Shown here: piece by piece, positions 31,085-44,300 of the stretch
Position numbering within the stretch: position 1 is the first letter of the stretch
How the letters are laid out: the number at the start of each line of letters is the position of its first letter
Assembly (NCBI GenBank): GCA_029204225.1
Contig: CM055100.1
Location: 57,488,345 to 57,552,344 of the forward strand
Reading direction: 5' to 3'
DNA length: 64,000 nucleotides
From: Diphasiastrum complanatum
Taxonomy: Eukaryota > Streptophyta > Lycopodiopsida > Lycopodiales > Lycopodiaceae
Program-made: the position numbers and the translations under genes
Notes under the pieces: generated by a model
Told to the model about the DNA's origin: nothing
The model's database searches: none
The model's input: only the letters and a program-made list of their open reading frames with translations

Positions 31085-31220
31085 TACCTAGATACATGTA
31101 CCAACTATATGCTGGTGGGCATCATTAGATAAACATAAAAATGCTGCTGGATTATAAATACTCTGCATGTGACATTTCTTGCTGTACTCTGTACTGCGTT
31201 CTTAATATGATGAATGCTAT

Positions 31221-33202
31221 TTGTTTTACCATACTTTAAACTCAAATAGCTTGTTGGGTGCAAAAGAATTTTCCATCGAATGTACGATCGCTATTCAAGC
31301 TATATGTGACCACGAAATATGGGCACTAGTTTCTCTTAGATATCACTACTTATTACTTCTTGCACTCTCACGGCTAGTGCATCATCAGATTTCAGCTTGT
31401 AGACTCTATCAAGTTTTGCATCGAAGCTTGTCATATCGTTGTTTTACTTTGTACGTAATAGCGTCAATAAATTCATCTCCAAATGAATGTAGGAGTTTCC
31501 CACACGACATTGGCTCCTCCATGACACTTCAATGAGGATCGTTCCTCCTCTCTGAGTGCCCATGATCATAATAAGTATTAGATTTTTTCTTGATATCAAA
31601 ATTGGCTCTTCAACAGAAGACTTAGTTCCATACCTTTTGTTCATTTTCAGCTTGCAGAACTTCATTTAAGTGTCTGCATTTTCCCGTAACATGTCGAGAA
31701 ATTTCTTCCCATCGTATTCCCTACTTTCCTCCATATTGCTTGGCAAATCTCCTTTATGTTTCACTTGTTGAACCATGATATCATTGTTTGATTGTATTGG
31801 CCCATTTGCTACATTTTCGTAAGTGATATCCACACTATTTTGTCCACAAATGAGCAGAGTTTCCTAATATAAGAATTCATGGCAATAAGTGATTATCCTT
31901 TTATCATTATCATCCCTGATTCTACGATCATAAGAGAGTATGGACAACTCCGCCCTCAAAAAATGTCCTTTGCACTTGTTCAAAATTTTCTCACAATTTT
32001 GTTGGAAATCCAAAACCAGGCGGCCTCCATGCTTGAAAACGATAAGAGAGCATATGGTACTCTTTCATTCCTCCACGATTTTTCAAAGCATTTGTTCCAC
32101 CTATGATTTTGTCAAATCCGATGCCCAAGCCTTTATACACTCGCTTTGCCAACATCTTGTCTAGTAAATTCTGAAAGGTGATTTCCATCCATTCCTCACG
32201 CTTCAAGCACAAGAGTCTACCAAGGACTCAATGAATGAATGTCCATAAACCTCACCATAGGCTATACCTGAGTAGCTCACCCATCTCTCAGAGATACTGA
32301 GGATGATTTGCCATTTTGCATCCCATGCATCTTCAACTTTCTCATGCTTGATGTTGCCAACTTTGATTTGACCAGTATACAGGCTTTCCACCAAGAAACT
32401 TGTCTCACCACCACATCCATCATAGCATCCAAACCAAAGCAAATCCAAACTAGATCCACTATCGTGATGATCAAATCACCCACGATCCATAACATATCAA
32501 GTCGAAAGGCTCCTTGAGAAACCTATACCCTATACCATCTGATCACCAAGTATCCATTACCTGTTGATAGCTCCCCAAGAATCTATCCACCTATAGTACA
32601 ACTAGATTCTAACTAGATCTAACTAAACAAGTTGCGTGCTACTTACCAAAGAATGATGGATAAAAGACAACACATGTGATGCCAACCTGGAGATCACCAA
32701 GTTGTGCATTTGACCATGCAGCTCACCTGAACACTCACCAAAGCATCAACAATTACTTCTTGAGTAATCATCTCCATCCATATTGGCTCAACCATAGGCA
32801 TACTAGATTCACACCACCCCATAATGCACTCCCTACCCTCAAGATCCGTACCACCTCTCCCAAGATACAATCCATGCCACCTACTTCCAAGTAGACCTAA
32901 CCTATCCCTAGGTCAACACACAATATCTGATGCACAAGTTGAAGATCATCATATATAAATCCAATGATGTATCATACATGAGCATCCGTAGCATCTCCTT
33001 GAGTGCCATCCCAATGGAATCATCATTTACTCATTGAGCTCACATGACTATCCAAGCCGATCACCAAAGCATCACGTGCCTCTCCTGAATTCTAGTATCT
33101 ACTTGCTCTCCCTGACTATGTGCCGCCTAACGTCATGCCAATGCAAGCCTCGCCACTAATGAGATTGATCCCAAATTGAATCATACTAAGGTATATGACT
33201 CC
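31221..33202. other. Anonymous DNA, possibly a decayed minus-strand coding region
   Basis: Minus-strand frames between about 32448 and 31440 read through several hundred bases with protein-like composition but broken by stops: GQIKVGNIKHEKVEDAWDAKW near 32340, LLDKMLAKRVYKGLGIGFDKI near 32130, and a Lys/Glu-rich KKFLDMLRENADT near 31690. I recognise no family. The rest (32450-33200) shows nothing I can name. Confidence 0.3.
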
Positions 33203-33866
33203 TGCGAAAGATTTGGGATCAATTCAGATCCAAATCATCTAAAGATCTTTGGTTACAAAAACAAGGAATTCACCAATCTTGCCAATGTAGAAAAATCAGC
33301 ATCAACACACAAAATAGAATGCAAACTCTAATATATCTTGATCAAACATGAATCAAAACACAAATAGAAGCTATTGTCCATACAACAACAATACCCTATT
33401 GTATTTTACATGTGTGGATCAGAAAATAGCAATAACAAATCATTCTACACATAAAATTGCAAGATATCACAATTAGAGTGCACCAATGGATAGTAGAACC
33501 CAAGAGAATCATGTATAAGCATGAATGAGGTAAGAGAGGTAGAAGATCAACCTTCTCTCACGTGTGTACAACTATATATAGTAGATCCATGAATATTCAA
33601 AAGTTTGGTTTCCCTCCAAAATGATAAAAGTATCCTAACATAGAGTGACTAGGTTCCATGAACCTTATTCAAATTTGAATCTACTAGTAACTCATCTTTC
33701 TAGCTTTCCCTCCAACCCTAAAATGAGTAATTTCAAATGCATTTAGACTAATATGACTATAAAAAGTAAATGTATAAGTCTTATAATATGAAATTGGCCT
33801 CAATTGCCAAATAAACAAATGTACAATTTGACTCAATATTGATCAAACTAGTTGAAATCTCTCACA
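33203..33866 (-). repeat. 3' LTR of copia relic G
   Basis: 664 bp, clearly alignable with the LTRs of D (shared blocks: CACCAATGGATAGTAGAACC, GAAAAATCAGCATC) but far more diverged. The CACACGTGTG palindrome of its relatives is decayed to ACATGTGTGG near 33408, a C-to-T change at the CpG. Confidence 0.88.
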
Positions 33867-34058
33867 CTCCCTCTTCAACTAGTTTTAGCATAGACTTTGA
33901 TAACACTCCAAGTGATGTCCTATGCTTCATAAACATCTCCTTTCCCAATTATTTGGGGAAGATATCAGCTACACATTCCCTTGAAGAAACATGTTGAAGC
34001 TCCACCTCCTTTAGCATGACTTGCTCCCTCACAAAGTGTTATTGCACCTCAATATGAC
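33867..34058 (-). pseudogene. RNase H C-terminus of copia relic G
   Basis: The minus strand gives HFVREQV, VELQHVSSRECVADIF and HRTSLGVLSKSMLKLVEEG, collinear with the C-terminus of B and C, but with two in-frame TAA stops. It ends at the LTR through the same EEG polypurine arrangement. Confidence 0.85.
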
Positions 34059-34740
34059 ATAAAGAATCACGTAGAATGTAAATGAGATGATTCATTCATG
34101 CTATCAACTTTGAACTCTCTGGAAAAATACAAAAAACAAACAATAAATGTGAGTGATCAACCATTGATTGCTTTCTTCTCCATCTTTGTCCTTTGTTGCC
34201 ATGTATCCACCATGAAACTCCATAAATGAGCCTCCATCTTCATCTTGCCATAAGATGCCATCATCACTTGATGACTTGATCATGAATGAGTGATATAATG
34301 AAACTCCAATAGCTTCATTTCCATCAGCAAAACCAGCCAAGAATTCTGATACAAATCCAGCATCAAAATGATGCTCACCAATGTAGCTAGTTTTACCATA
34401 TCTTGACAATTTGTACACATCCACATGAAAATGCTCAAACATGAGATAGAACAAGTAAAGTAAACTTGAACAACACTTCCTTTCCTTTGACCTTACTTGA
34501 GTCTTCAATAACCTGCAAAAACAAATCCATAACATCTTTGCCAATTACCTCTCCTTTGATGCTCTTGACTAGCTCTAAATTGCCAACTTCCCTTTTGACT
34601 AGTTGAAGCCCTCTGAGATCAACCTCTTGATCATCAAAGTCATTGAAAAAACTTTGTTTTCCAGATCCATTACTTTATTTTACAGCATGATAGCATCCAT
34701 CCACTTTCATAGCATAATCTACACAAGAAGATCCTCCAAA
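34059..34740 (-). other. Non-retroviral segment embedded in copia relic G
   Basis: About 680 bp occupies the place of the RT and RNase H core. The minus strand has an open frame (part of 34544-34104) with acidic, protein-like sequence (FVSEFLAGFADGNEAIGVSL, WQDEDGGSFMEFHGG), plus pyrimidine tracts followed by CAG that resemble splice acceptors (for example TTTTTGCAG near 34512). No known domain was recognised. It is best read as captured foreign DNA, perhaps from a host gene; a later insertion is the alternative. Confidence 0.45.
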
Positions 34741-34829
34741 ACATGTTTCATTCTTCATAAAAGCCTGATACTCAAGATCCATTGCTTGGATCCACTCCGC
34801 TTCTTTCCGATTTAAAAGATATATCTAAA

Positions 34830-36369
34830 GATTATGAACAACATCAAATTGGTTTGAAGGAGAATGTAATTTCTATAAGATAGAAGCAATACAGATTGAA
34901 CCCGAAGTATTCATTGATTGTGAAAGATGAATTGGACAAGTACTTCGAAGCATGAATAATTTATTCAATTTAGAGCAATGAATGGATGTCACCTATTATT
35001 GTCATACGTAATGGCAAGATTTGAGTTTGTCAAGACTTCAAAAAATTGAATGCTATAACTAAAAAGGATCACCATTCTTTACCATTTGTTGATGCTATTT
35101 TTGATCACGTTGCAGATTACAAATGCTATAGCTTTCTTGATAGATTTTCAAGCTATAACCAAGTGTCAATTCTAGACGAAGACCAATCCAAAAAAAGATT
35201 TACTACTGATTGAGGCCCTTATGCCTACAGACAGACTATGTAATGCACCGGCTACTTTTCCAAGAGTGATGACTAAATTTATGACAAAATAATATTACGT
35301 ATATTGTCAAATAACTCCTGATATCATTGAATATTTAACGAATAAAAAATATAGTTCATGATATGATTTTGAATAGTAAACAAAATTCCAATACAAAGTT
35401 GACCGTATACGATCATCCAAAATGTTTTATACAAGATGGGACCAGATGAAGAATTATGCAGATGCTTAGAATTAATGTAATCTGATATTTGCAATGTAAT
35501 CTAGGCTCTTTATTCTAAAGATACAGGAGGACACTATTCAATAGTAAATATAGTCAAGAAGATTCTTAATGCCAAATATTGGTGGCCCACTATGTACAAA
35601 GATGTAGCAAATTTTATTAAAACATGTGATCCTTGTCAAAGAGTTGGTAAGCCCACATCTTCTATGAATTGGCTTCTAACACCTATTGTACCACTAGCAC
35701 CATTTGAAAAGTGGGAAAATGACTTTATCAGTCTGACTAAGTCTGATACCAGGTATACAAAGCAAAGATATATTCTTGTAGCAATGGGCTATGCCACAAA
35801 GATGGTGGAAGCTAAAGCAACAAAGAGAAATGATGTGAAGATAGTCATAGACTTCTTATTCCACAATATCACCACACGATATGGTTGTCCTCTGGAGGTA
35901 GTTAGTGACAGAGATACACATTTTCTTAATGATACTATCTAAATTCTAATGAGAAACTTCATGACTGAGCATCAAAAGACTACTCCATACAATCCGAAGG
36001 CTAATGGTCTAACAGACAGAGCAAATGGAATCTTATGCAAAATATTGAACAAGATTACTGTTGTACATTCTTCTGATTGAAATCATGATCAAATGAACTT
36101 CATTTTATTTAGTGTACATGATGCATCCTGTGTACCCCTTGAATTTGAAGTTCCAAATCGATACACATAAGATAAAAGTACCAAAGAGCAACTTTATGCT
36201 ATCGGCAAACTCGAAGAACACCAAAAGCAAGCCATGGTAGTATGGATGGGTCCATACAAAGTTATCAAAACATTCGACAATGGATCGATACAGTTAGCCG
36301 ATCTTGAAAGAAATTTGTTATTGACAAGGGTAAATGGCTCTAGATTGAAGAAGTACTATTTGGAATAGA
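34830..36369 (+). pseudogene. Ty3/gypsy pol relic (RT N-terminus and integrase)
   Basis: The + strand shows RT pieces (KQYRLNPKYS near 34890, KDHHSLPFVDAIFDHV near 35068, CYSFLDRFSSYNQVSI near 35125). Then, after loss of the RT C-terminus and RNase H, comes an integrase: the HHCC finger with CDPCQ near 35625, the core YILVAMGYATKMVEA near 35772, and VSDRDTHFLN near 35903. The third catalytic region reads NGLTDRANGIL, with Asp in place of the catalytic Glu. A C-terminal WMGPYKVIK block is present near 36246. Multiple stops occur. The order RT then integrase identifies Ty3/gypsy. Confidence 0.85.
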
Positions 36370-36667
36370 ATTTTATTTTATATTATTCTACTAGAATGTA
36401 TTCATCTCTCTTCCCATCATTCAAAGAATTCAAAGCAAGATATAAGAAATGGTGATTGACAACGCAACTGACAGCGCGACATTGGCACACGTTAATTAGA
36501 AGGTTTGAAGTCAAACGAACTTCAGCCAAATTCAACAAATTGCTGACCAGTGCAGGCTTAGAGAATTGCTAGTTGTGGACCCATCCATTGTATCGATTGA
36601 AGAATTTGTAAAAAGAATAGTAAGTGTGACTGACACTATGATCCAAGTCCATTTGCAGAATATCACA

Positions 36668-36755
36668 TCACACTACATTTTTACACGTAATTCCTGACAG
36701 GCAAAAAATGTGAAAAAGATGACACTGCATTTTTACACGTAATTTCTGACAGGCG
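36668..36755. repeat. Short direct repeat (about 37 bp, two copies)
   Basis: CATTTTTACACGTAATTCCTGACAGGC at about 36678 recurs with one change at about 36729. It lies in the non-coding tail after the gypsy relic. Confidence 0.7.
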
Positions 36756-36921
36756 ACATTGTCGGGTTTGTAGAGAGAGAATATGCGACACTGTTGTCAA
36801 GCTTTGTGTATTTTTGTAGACTGTGTAAAAACACTTGTAATTATGCAGACTGTATAAGAACATGAGAAAATCCGCAAAATTGGATAAACAATTGGATGAA
36901 GATTAAAAACCGATTAGTCGA

Positions 36922-37563
36922 TTAGTAGGAAGGAGAATAATCCAACACTAACAGACCTTTTCTTGCATGCCTATGACTTGATCTAAAAGAAATCCTAGTC
37001 TGCTTTCCAAGGATGCAGCTATGACAGACAGGGAGATCGACTTTGCCAGAAGGATAGTCGAGATCAAGTGTTAGGGATTGTCTGGACATGTTCAAAATAG
37101 ATGCATAATTCAAGTGTCCTAAGCGATGATGCCAGAGTAATGCTTTATTGACAAGAACAGAGGTTTTCAAGGCTTGACTGAAATTAGAATAACAATGTGC
37201 CAATCTATATAAGTATACATGCCTCTTGTCGAGTGCAAGGATCTTATTACTCCTATCGATAATTCTGTATTGATTAGACTCAAACTCCACCTTATGACCT
37301 AAATCTGTAATTTTACTTACTGATAACAGATTTGTAGAGAGTTTAAGAACATACAAGACTTTTGACAGTAGTTTGAATTGATCATGCTGGAATCTCAATT
37401 TTACAATACCTTCACCTTTGATAGTGTGAGTACTATCGTCACCAAGATGAACATACTTCTTTGTGCAGTAAGGCGCATAGGATTGGAAAATATCACAATG
37501 CACACCTATATTCTATGGTAGTTGAAAAGAATGTTTTTGGTGAGCCTCAAATTTAGTTGCCAT
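36922..37563 (-). pseudogene. copia protease/pre-integrase fragment
   Basis: The minus strand encodes the tail of a copia protease (HLGDDSTHTIKGEG, LYVLKLSTNLLSVSKI) and the GAG-pre-integrase module with its HHCC residues (WHHRLGHLNYASIL, CHSCILGK). The catalytic DSGA is lost and a stop lies near 37515. The family differs from elements B-E. It ends about 280 bp upstream of the ABCF1 TATA box, so it marks the upstream edge of that gene's promoter space. Confidence 0.8.
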
Positions 37564-37810
37564 GAAACACCTCCTCTTGTGAAAGTACTAGTATAGCCTT
37601 AAGAAAGCCTAAAATAAGGTTGCATGTATGCCCCAAATATTACAAGCCATGTGCCTCTCATTAACTGGGGAGTTTTGTACCTTGTAGGTTATAAATAAAA
37701 TGACTAATCCAAAGGTAGGGCTTCTTCTACTTGCTCTAGCCCTGCCCTGCCCGTTGGATTCAGTTGCAAACCCTCAGATTCTGCCACGCTCTTATGATTA
37801 GCCGTTAAAT

Positions 37811-37856
37811 AGTGTACACGTGGCAGAAATCTAATGCCTTGGGCGCTATATATTTT
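37811..37856 (+). promoter_or_regulatory. Putative ABCF1 core promoter: G-box/ABRE and TATA box
   Basis: A CTATATATTT TATA-like box (37846-37855) lies 243 bp before the start codon. 24 bp further upstream is ACACGTGGC (about 37816-37824), which contains the CACGTG G-box core and the ACGTGGC ABA-response core. Spacing and orientation suit a plant promoter. Function is inferred from motif only. Confidence 0.5.
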
Positions 37857-37895
37857 GTGCCATTAAGGCCGTGGCTTGTTCTGTTTCTCCCCTTC

Positions 37896-37923
37896 GAGAA
37901 GCGAGAAGCGAGAAGCGAGAAGC
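37896..37923 (+). repeat. Four tandem GAGAAGC units in the ABCF1 5' leader
   Basis: Exact 7-bp units, four copies, between the TATA box and the start codon, therefore probably in the 5' UTR. Purine-rich leader repeats are common in plant housekeeping genes. Confidence 0.75.
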
Positions 37924-38097
37924 GGCGCTCTTTTATTATTTGAGAGAGAGCTCTTTTTGCGCTGCAGCGGCTGCAGGAGCAGCAGCGGCGGCATCGATCG
38001 ATCGGTCCACGCATCCAAATTTTGTGCTTTTCATCTGCTGAGACCTTCTTGCAAAGGTCTATTTCTTTGAATTAAGAGAAATAAACAGAGAATAGAT

Positions 38098-38319
38098 ATG
38101 GTGTCAGATGCAAGCAAAAAGAAAGTAGCAGCAAAGAAAGCTGCTGCTGCCGCAAAAAGAGGATCCAAATCAAGTGCATCAACGGCCACAGCAGTTAAAT
38201 CTGGTGAAGCTGAACACGAAACTTCAAATGGAGTTGCTATTGACATGGCAGCTCTGTTAATAACGGACCGGACGTGCACGGGGGTCTTAGCATCACATCC
38301 CCAATCAAGGGATATACAT
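38098..38319 (+). CDS. ABCF1: ABCF1 coding exon 1
   Basis: Residues 1-74, from MVSDASKKK to QSRDIH. Donor GTAAGA at 38320. Ends on a codon boundary. The ATG is the first in frame after the TATA box. Confidence 0.95.
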
Positions 38320-41300
38320 GTAAGATATGATATGGATGATGCAAATTTTCGACACTTTTGCCATTGCATGTATCATCAAGCTAGGTTTTGTGATTTTTTG
38401 TTTGCTTATTTGTCACCTTGTTTTCGATTGGGTATCTATGTTCTCTAGATCGCCGCTTTTATTTTCTAGGGTTTGATGGCAAACAGCTCCAGAAAGGGCT
38501 TTCTATGAAAACACTGCTCTGGGAACGGAAGGCTATGAGGACACTGATACAAACTGGAACAAATATGAGAGCCCTTTATGGAGCTCGTAAGTTTTAATTT
38601 TCTCTCAACGAAGTTTTAAAAAAAAAAGTAGGTTCTGTACGTACGAATACAATACGTGACCCTAAAATGTCGGCACGGGTATCCATGGAACCTAGGACTC
38701 ACAAGTTATCACAGAAAATTTCAAGTTGTACGGTAGAAAATGTTGAGGCCCACTAGTGCCGAGCTTAATGGTCCATACTAGAATTTTTTTCGTCTGCAAT
38801 AGTTACACGTATAAGAAAGTACGGACTCCAGGCTTGGAAAAGACTAAATGTCGTATGTTGGATTGTGTTTGTATGTCGAAGTTCATTTGACAGATGACAA
38901 GCATGTAGCGTACCACAAGTAGCAGATAACATGGCTTTAAACTCTCAAAACTTGTCGTAACTGATTCCTTGTTTTTATATCTCAGATCGAATCGCTTTCA
39001 GTAACTTTTCACGGGCATGAACTGATTGCTGATTCTACACTTGAGTTGAACTACGGAAGGTACACAATTCTGCACCCGCACCCATCTGTTTCTATCTAGT
39101 TTTTCTTATTGGGGTAGAACGTATATTCCCATCATCTGGTTGCCAGTAACCTGCTATTTTGGCCATCCTCTGGATTTGTGCCATTCTTGTGGCATGACAA
39201 TCTGTAGTTGCCAAATTTGTTGACTATAAGATTATATCTGCAGGCGATATGGATTGTTAGGTTTGAATGGATGTGGGAAATCCACCTTGCTAAATTCAAT
39301 CGGTTGTCGAGAACTTCCCATCCCCGAACATATGGACATCTACCATCTAACCAGAGAAATTGATGCTACTGATATGACTGCTCTTGAAGCTGTCGTTAAT
39401 GTGGATGAAGAACGGTTAAAACTTGAGAAAGAAGCTGAAGCACTGGCCGCTCAGGTAACTGTTTGTTTTGTCCTCATAGTTCTGATGTAATTAGCACCAG
39501 AACTTGCAATCATTCTTTCATTGGAAGTTTGGTTAATTGACTAAACTTTGGGAATCATATCTTAACTCAATTTGAAGGACATGAAAACAAGCATGGCATT
39601 GAAAATCACATGATTTACTTACCCACAGTTTCTTGCATAGATGTGTTAGAATGAACTTTTGAAGTGAAGTCATCAAAGGGATCAATGCTTTTGCTCAATT
39701 CAAATTCGTTTTGGTAAGAGATATCAAAATAGTTCCCCCTTAGAAGATAGCTCGTAACTAGTGAATAAGAAGGTGGAAATTCTTTTGAGCTTTTTTTGAG
39801 CTCATAAATTGAGAGCTTAACTTTTACATTCTTGTGACACAGCTTGAGAGCTTGTAATAGGATGTCCTGAGAAATACATTTAGCTGCTTGACTATAACTT
39901 CAAATTATTAAGGTTAGTTTGTTAATAAAAAGAGTTGCTTAAAAGGTTCTTTTTTTTCCTTAGTTCTCATTATCATGTGCTCGAATGAAAGCTAGATGAT
40001 TGCTACTTGAATGAAGATAAGTACCCACAACTTGGAGTATTAGATACAAGTGACGTGTTGCAAAGATTCATCGTCTCAGAGGAGTCAAGACGGGGAACTT
40101 CAATAGGAAAATGTGTGTATATGCATGCAATAATGATCTTACATCACTATGCCACAATAAGTGAATTACACATTATGAACAATGACACCGAACAAGATGC
40201 AAATAGAAGACCAAGGAAATCTTTTATGGTAAATCAAATGTAAAAGTCATTGAACTTAGCATGCTAGACTATCTACAACTATGTAGTTGCTTCTAGCTCT
40301 TCACTTTATGCCACCATAGAATGATTGTTGCTAGGCTATCTTATATTGATCAACGATGTATATTGGTCACATGACTACATTTCAATGGTTAAAAAAATAC
40401 GTGGTCACATGAATGTGCCATGAGGGGAGTGGGACAAATTACAATAATGACAAATTAGACATTACATTTCTAGCACCCCCCCCCCCCCTTAATGACCACT
40501 TCATGCTTTGAACTCTTGACATGCTTCTAAAATTTCCATTTTCTCTTTACTAGAAATGCTTGCCACTTGGGGATTTCTATCACTATGTTGAAGCTACTCT
40601 CTCCACCTTACTTTTTCTTCATTAAATGCAAATAAACAGCAGATAATTTTTTGTTGGTGCATGAAAGATTAGATTCTTTGCCAATGGGATGCAACTCCTA
40701 AGTTGCATCAAAATGATGTTCAGCTTTGGATTGTTCCGGAATGCTTGAATGTCTTAAAAAAAACATCTGAATTCTTTTTGTGTTCACCTACGTGGAACCC
40801 GATTTGGAGGCGCACATCTTAGGAGCAATAAGAGTTCGTGGAGAGAGCAATAGGAGGCCAAATTGGATGTATGAGCACTCTATGTGAACGCAGTGACTAT
40901 AGAAGGTAATGTGGCACATAAAGGAGAATAGTGCATCATTTTAAGTGAACTTTGTTGCTAGGATTGGTTGTAGGCTTGGTAGCGAGAGAGTGATTGCATA
41001 TTCCCAAGCTTCTTTTGGTGTAGGTGGTCAACATGAGCATTATGTAATTGATGTGCATGAGCTCTTGTTGCATAGTTTTTTCTAGAGATTTAGAGTGCGT
41101 CCATTGGCATTATGGTTTTACTGTTTGGTGGTTTTTAAGGTGTGTTAGCGGGTTTTTTTAACCTATCCATTGGGTGTTGAGTTTTTGACCTTTTGTATAG
41201 GGTTTAGTGTTTCTATATCCCTGTCCTTGGCAAGCCGCAAGACAAGGCATATGGGCAGAGGTGGATCTTTCGGAGAGAGACAATAGTTTTTACAATTTCA

Positions 41301-44300
41301 AGTGTATGTAGATGGCATTGTCTATATTGCAGTAATACCTTTTGTAGAATGAGGAGTCGAGAGTGTTTATTTATGAGCACATATGTGCAGCAATCATCCA
41401 TAGATCAGTGTTCTAGAACATTACACTTGATAGCGTTCCGAAATGGTTCCTAAATTTCGGAGCATTTCAAAACGGAATGCTGTCCCTTTTTCTAATGTTT
41501 TTCATGTATGTGTACATATAGGTTGTGAAAAAAGTTTAGAACACTATGAAATTTGAATCAAAGTTCAAACTATCTAGTATCAGTGTTGAGTGATCGTTGA
41601 TGGATAGTTTGCTCACCTTAGAACTGTGTTGTTTACCTCGAGGGAGAACAAGTAGTTTGCTAATGCTAAAAAGAGTGAACTGTTAAAAAAGGAAATTGAG
41701 TATTTAGGTCGTCTGTTGATGGAATAAGGCCATGTGCCAGCTTATTTGATGACATGACAATCTTTTTGAGGTTGGCTAGTTCTTATAGATAATATGCTAA
41801 GACCTACTCTATGGTTGCAGTGCCTATGACAGACATGACTTAAAAGAACAAGCTCATTGAGAGGACTAAGTTGCAACAAGCAAGCTTTGAACAAGTAAAG
41901 CAAGCTATTGTTGAGTGCGTCAGTTTAAAAATTGTAGACTCCTTCAAATCATATACCCTTGATATGGATGTGAGTGACATTACTATGGGGATAGTGTTGA
42001 TGCGAGAAGGAAGGCTTACAGCCTTCAAGAGTAGGCAACTCACCTTGGAATCATCCCACTCATGAGAAAGTTTGCCATTTTCCATGCATTAAGGGTGTGG
42101 AGACGTTATTTGTATAGATTTGAATCTTATGTGTACCCTGATTTTGTGACTTTGAATTACTTTTGTAAGCATCCTAATTTCAAAGGCCGACAGGTGAGAC
42201 AGTTTGAGCCTATGCAAGAATTCTAAATGGAGATTCGGTACAAGAACGGTACTTAGAGTCGTGTGGCAGATGCACCATCTCTTATGATGCAACAATTGTC
42301 ATTTCCAGTCATCGAGAATGACTTGCTAGTTGAGATTAGACAGGCAATCCTTACTTTAAGAGAGTGGAACAAGAGGTTAGTCATGACCATTCAGAGTATC
42401 TCTAGGAGAGAGCTCTTCTATGTTAGGTCGCACATATCTTAAGTATATTGTAGAAGGCTATTTAGTGAAGAAAAATGGTAAGACTCTAATTCTAGTTTGT
42501 GAGAAGCTAGGTAAGAAATTTTTTTTTACATCTCTATCACGACAGTCCTAGTGCTAGTGGTGTGGATAAGACCTATGAGTTGCTCCGTCATACCTTTGGT
42601 GGACTTTTATGTAGATTTTTATGTGACAACATTCTTTTTAGTGTCAGGTAAATAAAATTGAAAAGGATAAAAGTGCTTGGATTATTACACCTGCTACCTA
42701 TTCCAAAAGGCAGATGAGAAAGTATTGTGAAAAAATCAGATCACAAAGACCTAATTATGCCCCTTGATCTTTGGCAAATTTGGAGAGCACACTTAGCTTC
42801 ATTACCAATGTAGAAATCATGCATCAAGTACACATAGAAGATGAAAACTCAATAAGAACTTGTCATAAACACTTACATATGATATTATAATGTCCTTGTC
42901 CACACAACAACGTACAATATTAGTACTCACACGTGTGAATCCATAAACATAGGAAAAATAGCATTCTACACACAAGATCTCACTATAGCACCACCAAAAT
43001 GCAATAGATGGATGTTGAAACCCAAAGAGATATCTTCCATAAGAATGAATGAGAGAAGAATGAATGAGACAAGAATTTCTCCCACACTTGTATGCCTATT
43101 AAAAATATAGATAGTGTTGCTTATAAATTGGATTCACCTCTAAGTTGTAGAGTGCATCCTGTTTTTCATGTGTCACGCTTAAAAAAGGTTTTGCATGATG
43201 TTGATAACCACCTGTTGGTGGACTTGTTTTGTTTCAGGAGCATGGGGCAAGAGTATTGCACTAGAGGGAAAGACGATTGTGCAATAGTTTGCTCTGTGAG
43301 TACGTGGTTGCATGGCACGACGGACCTCTCAATGATGCTCTATGCATAGGTTATATGCACAATATCCAAACTTTGCTATCAAGGACGATTCTTCTTGAGT
43401 GGGAAGGGATGTTACATGCATTTTGAATCCCTTGCCTTTGTAATTGTAAAAATGTAATTACCAATTATAAAGGCTAAGTCATCGGCTTATGAAGACGATG
43501 GTAACTTGTGATGTAAAAATGGATCACAACAGTAAGTGACTATTTCAGAAGTGGCAAAGCGGTATTGGGTCTCACTTAGAGTTTGTTAGATTGACTTCCT
43601 GGAATGCAGGAGATGATCGGTCAACGAACACGTGTCATATGATAATTGGGAAATGTGGCCCAATTCCTGAGTGACATGTGGTCAGACAGTTTTACCAATA
43701 TGCATGCATGCCCACGTATGTGCTAGGGATTTGCCAAGAGGGGCGTGTGCTGTGTGGAGGCTTTAGGATGAGTCAGGTTTGAGAGGTGCTTGAAGAGGAT
43801 ATAGCGTGAGCCTTGTTCATGCATTTCCAATCTAATTCCTATGCAGCTATGATTGGGAGGAGACTTGCATCAGACCTCTCACAGTTTCTCATTGATTTAT
43901 GTAATCTTGAGATTAATAAAGAGATGAGGTATTGTTGAGTAAATCGTGTTTTGCTTAGGGTTTGAGAGTTTGTGGGCAACAATGGTCCATAGTACCTTGG
44001 TGATAGTTTGGCACACTTACCAGTGCCAATTACCTTTCACTTGGAAGACACTCGCAGAAACACTAAGTCACCCACTTCCAATTCCCTAAAGGTACGATGC
44101 TCACATGCATAATTTTTCACTTGTGTTTGAGCCTTGAAAAGGTTTTGCTTTGCAGCCTCAAGTTCATCTTGCATCTATTCAGAAACTCTATAGCACTTGG
44201 TACCTTTTGTGAAATGCTTATGGTGCTTTTATGTCTGTTGGTAACCATAAGTCAACTCGAATGGACCCAATACCTGTGGACAAGTCTGTTGTCATTATAC

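Larger units (their letters stand above)
33203..34815 (-). mobile_element. Truncated copia relic G with replaced polymerase core
   Basis: An LTR resembling that of D (33203-33866, TGCGAAAG...CTCTCACA) is followed, in minus orientation, by the last 60 or so codons of RNase H (33867-34058). Then comes unrelated sequence (34059-34740), then 25 or so codons from the integrase-RT junction (EAEWIQAMDLEYQA, 34741-34815). The 5' half of the element and its 5' LTR are absent. Stops and substitutions show it is old. Confidence 0.8.

Noticed and set aside
40007-40243. 78-aa frame in ABCF1 intron 3 as an extra exon
   Set aside because: No homology recognised and the ABCF1 reading frame is complete without it.
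43092-43349. Separate 85-aa gene
   Set aside because: The sequence [25 protein letters not shown] is the integrase C-terminal block of a gypsy pol relic.
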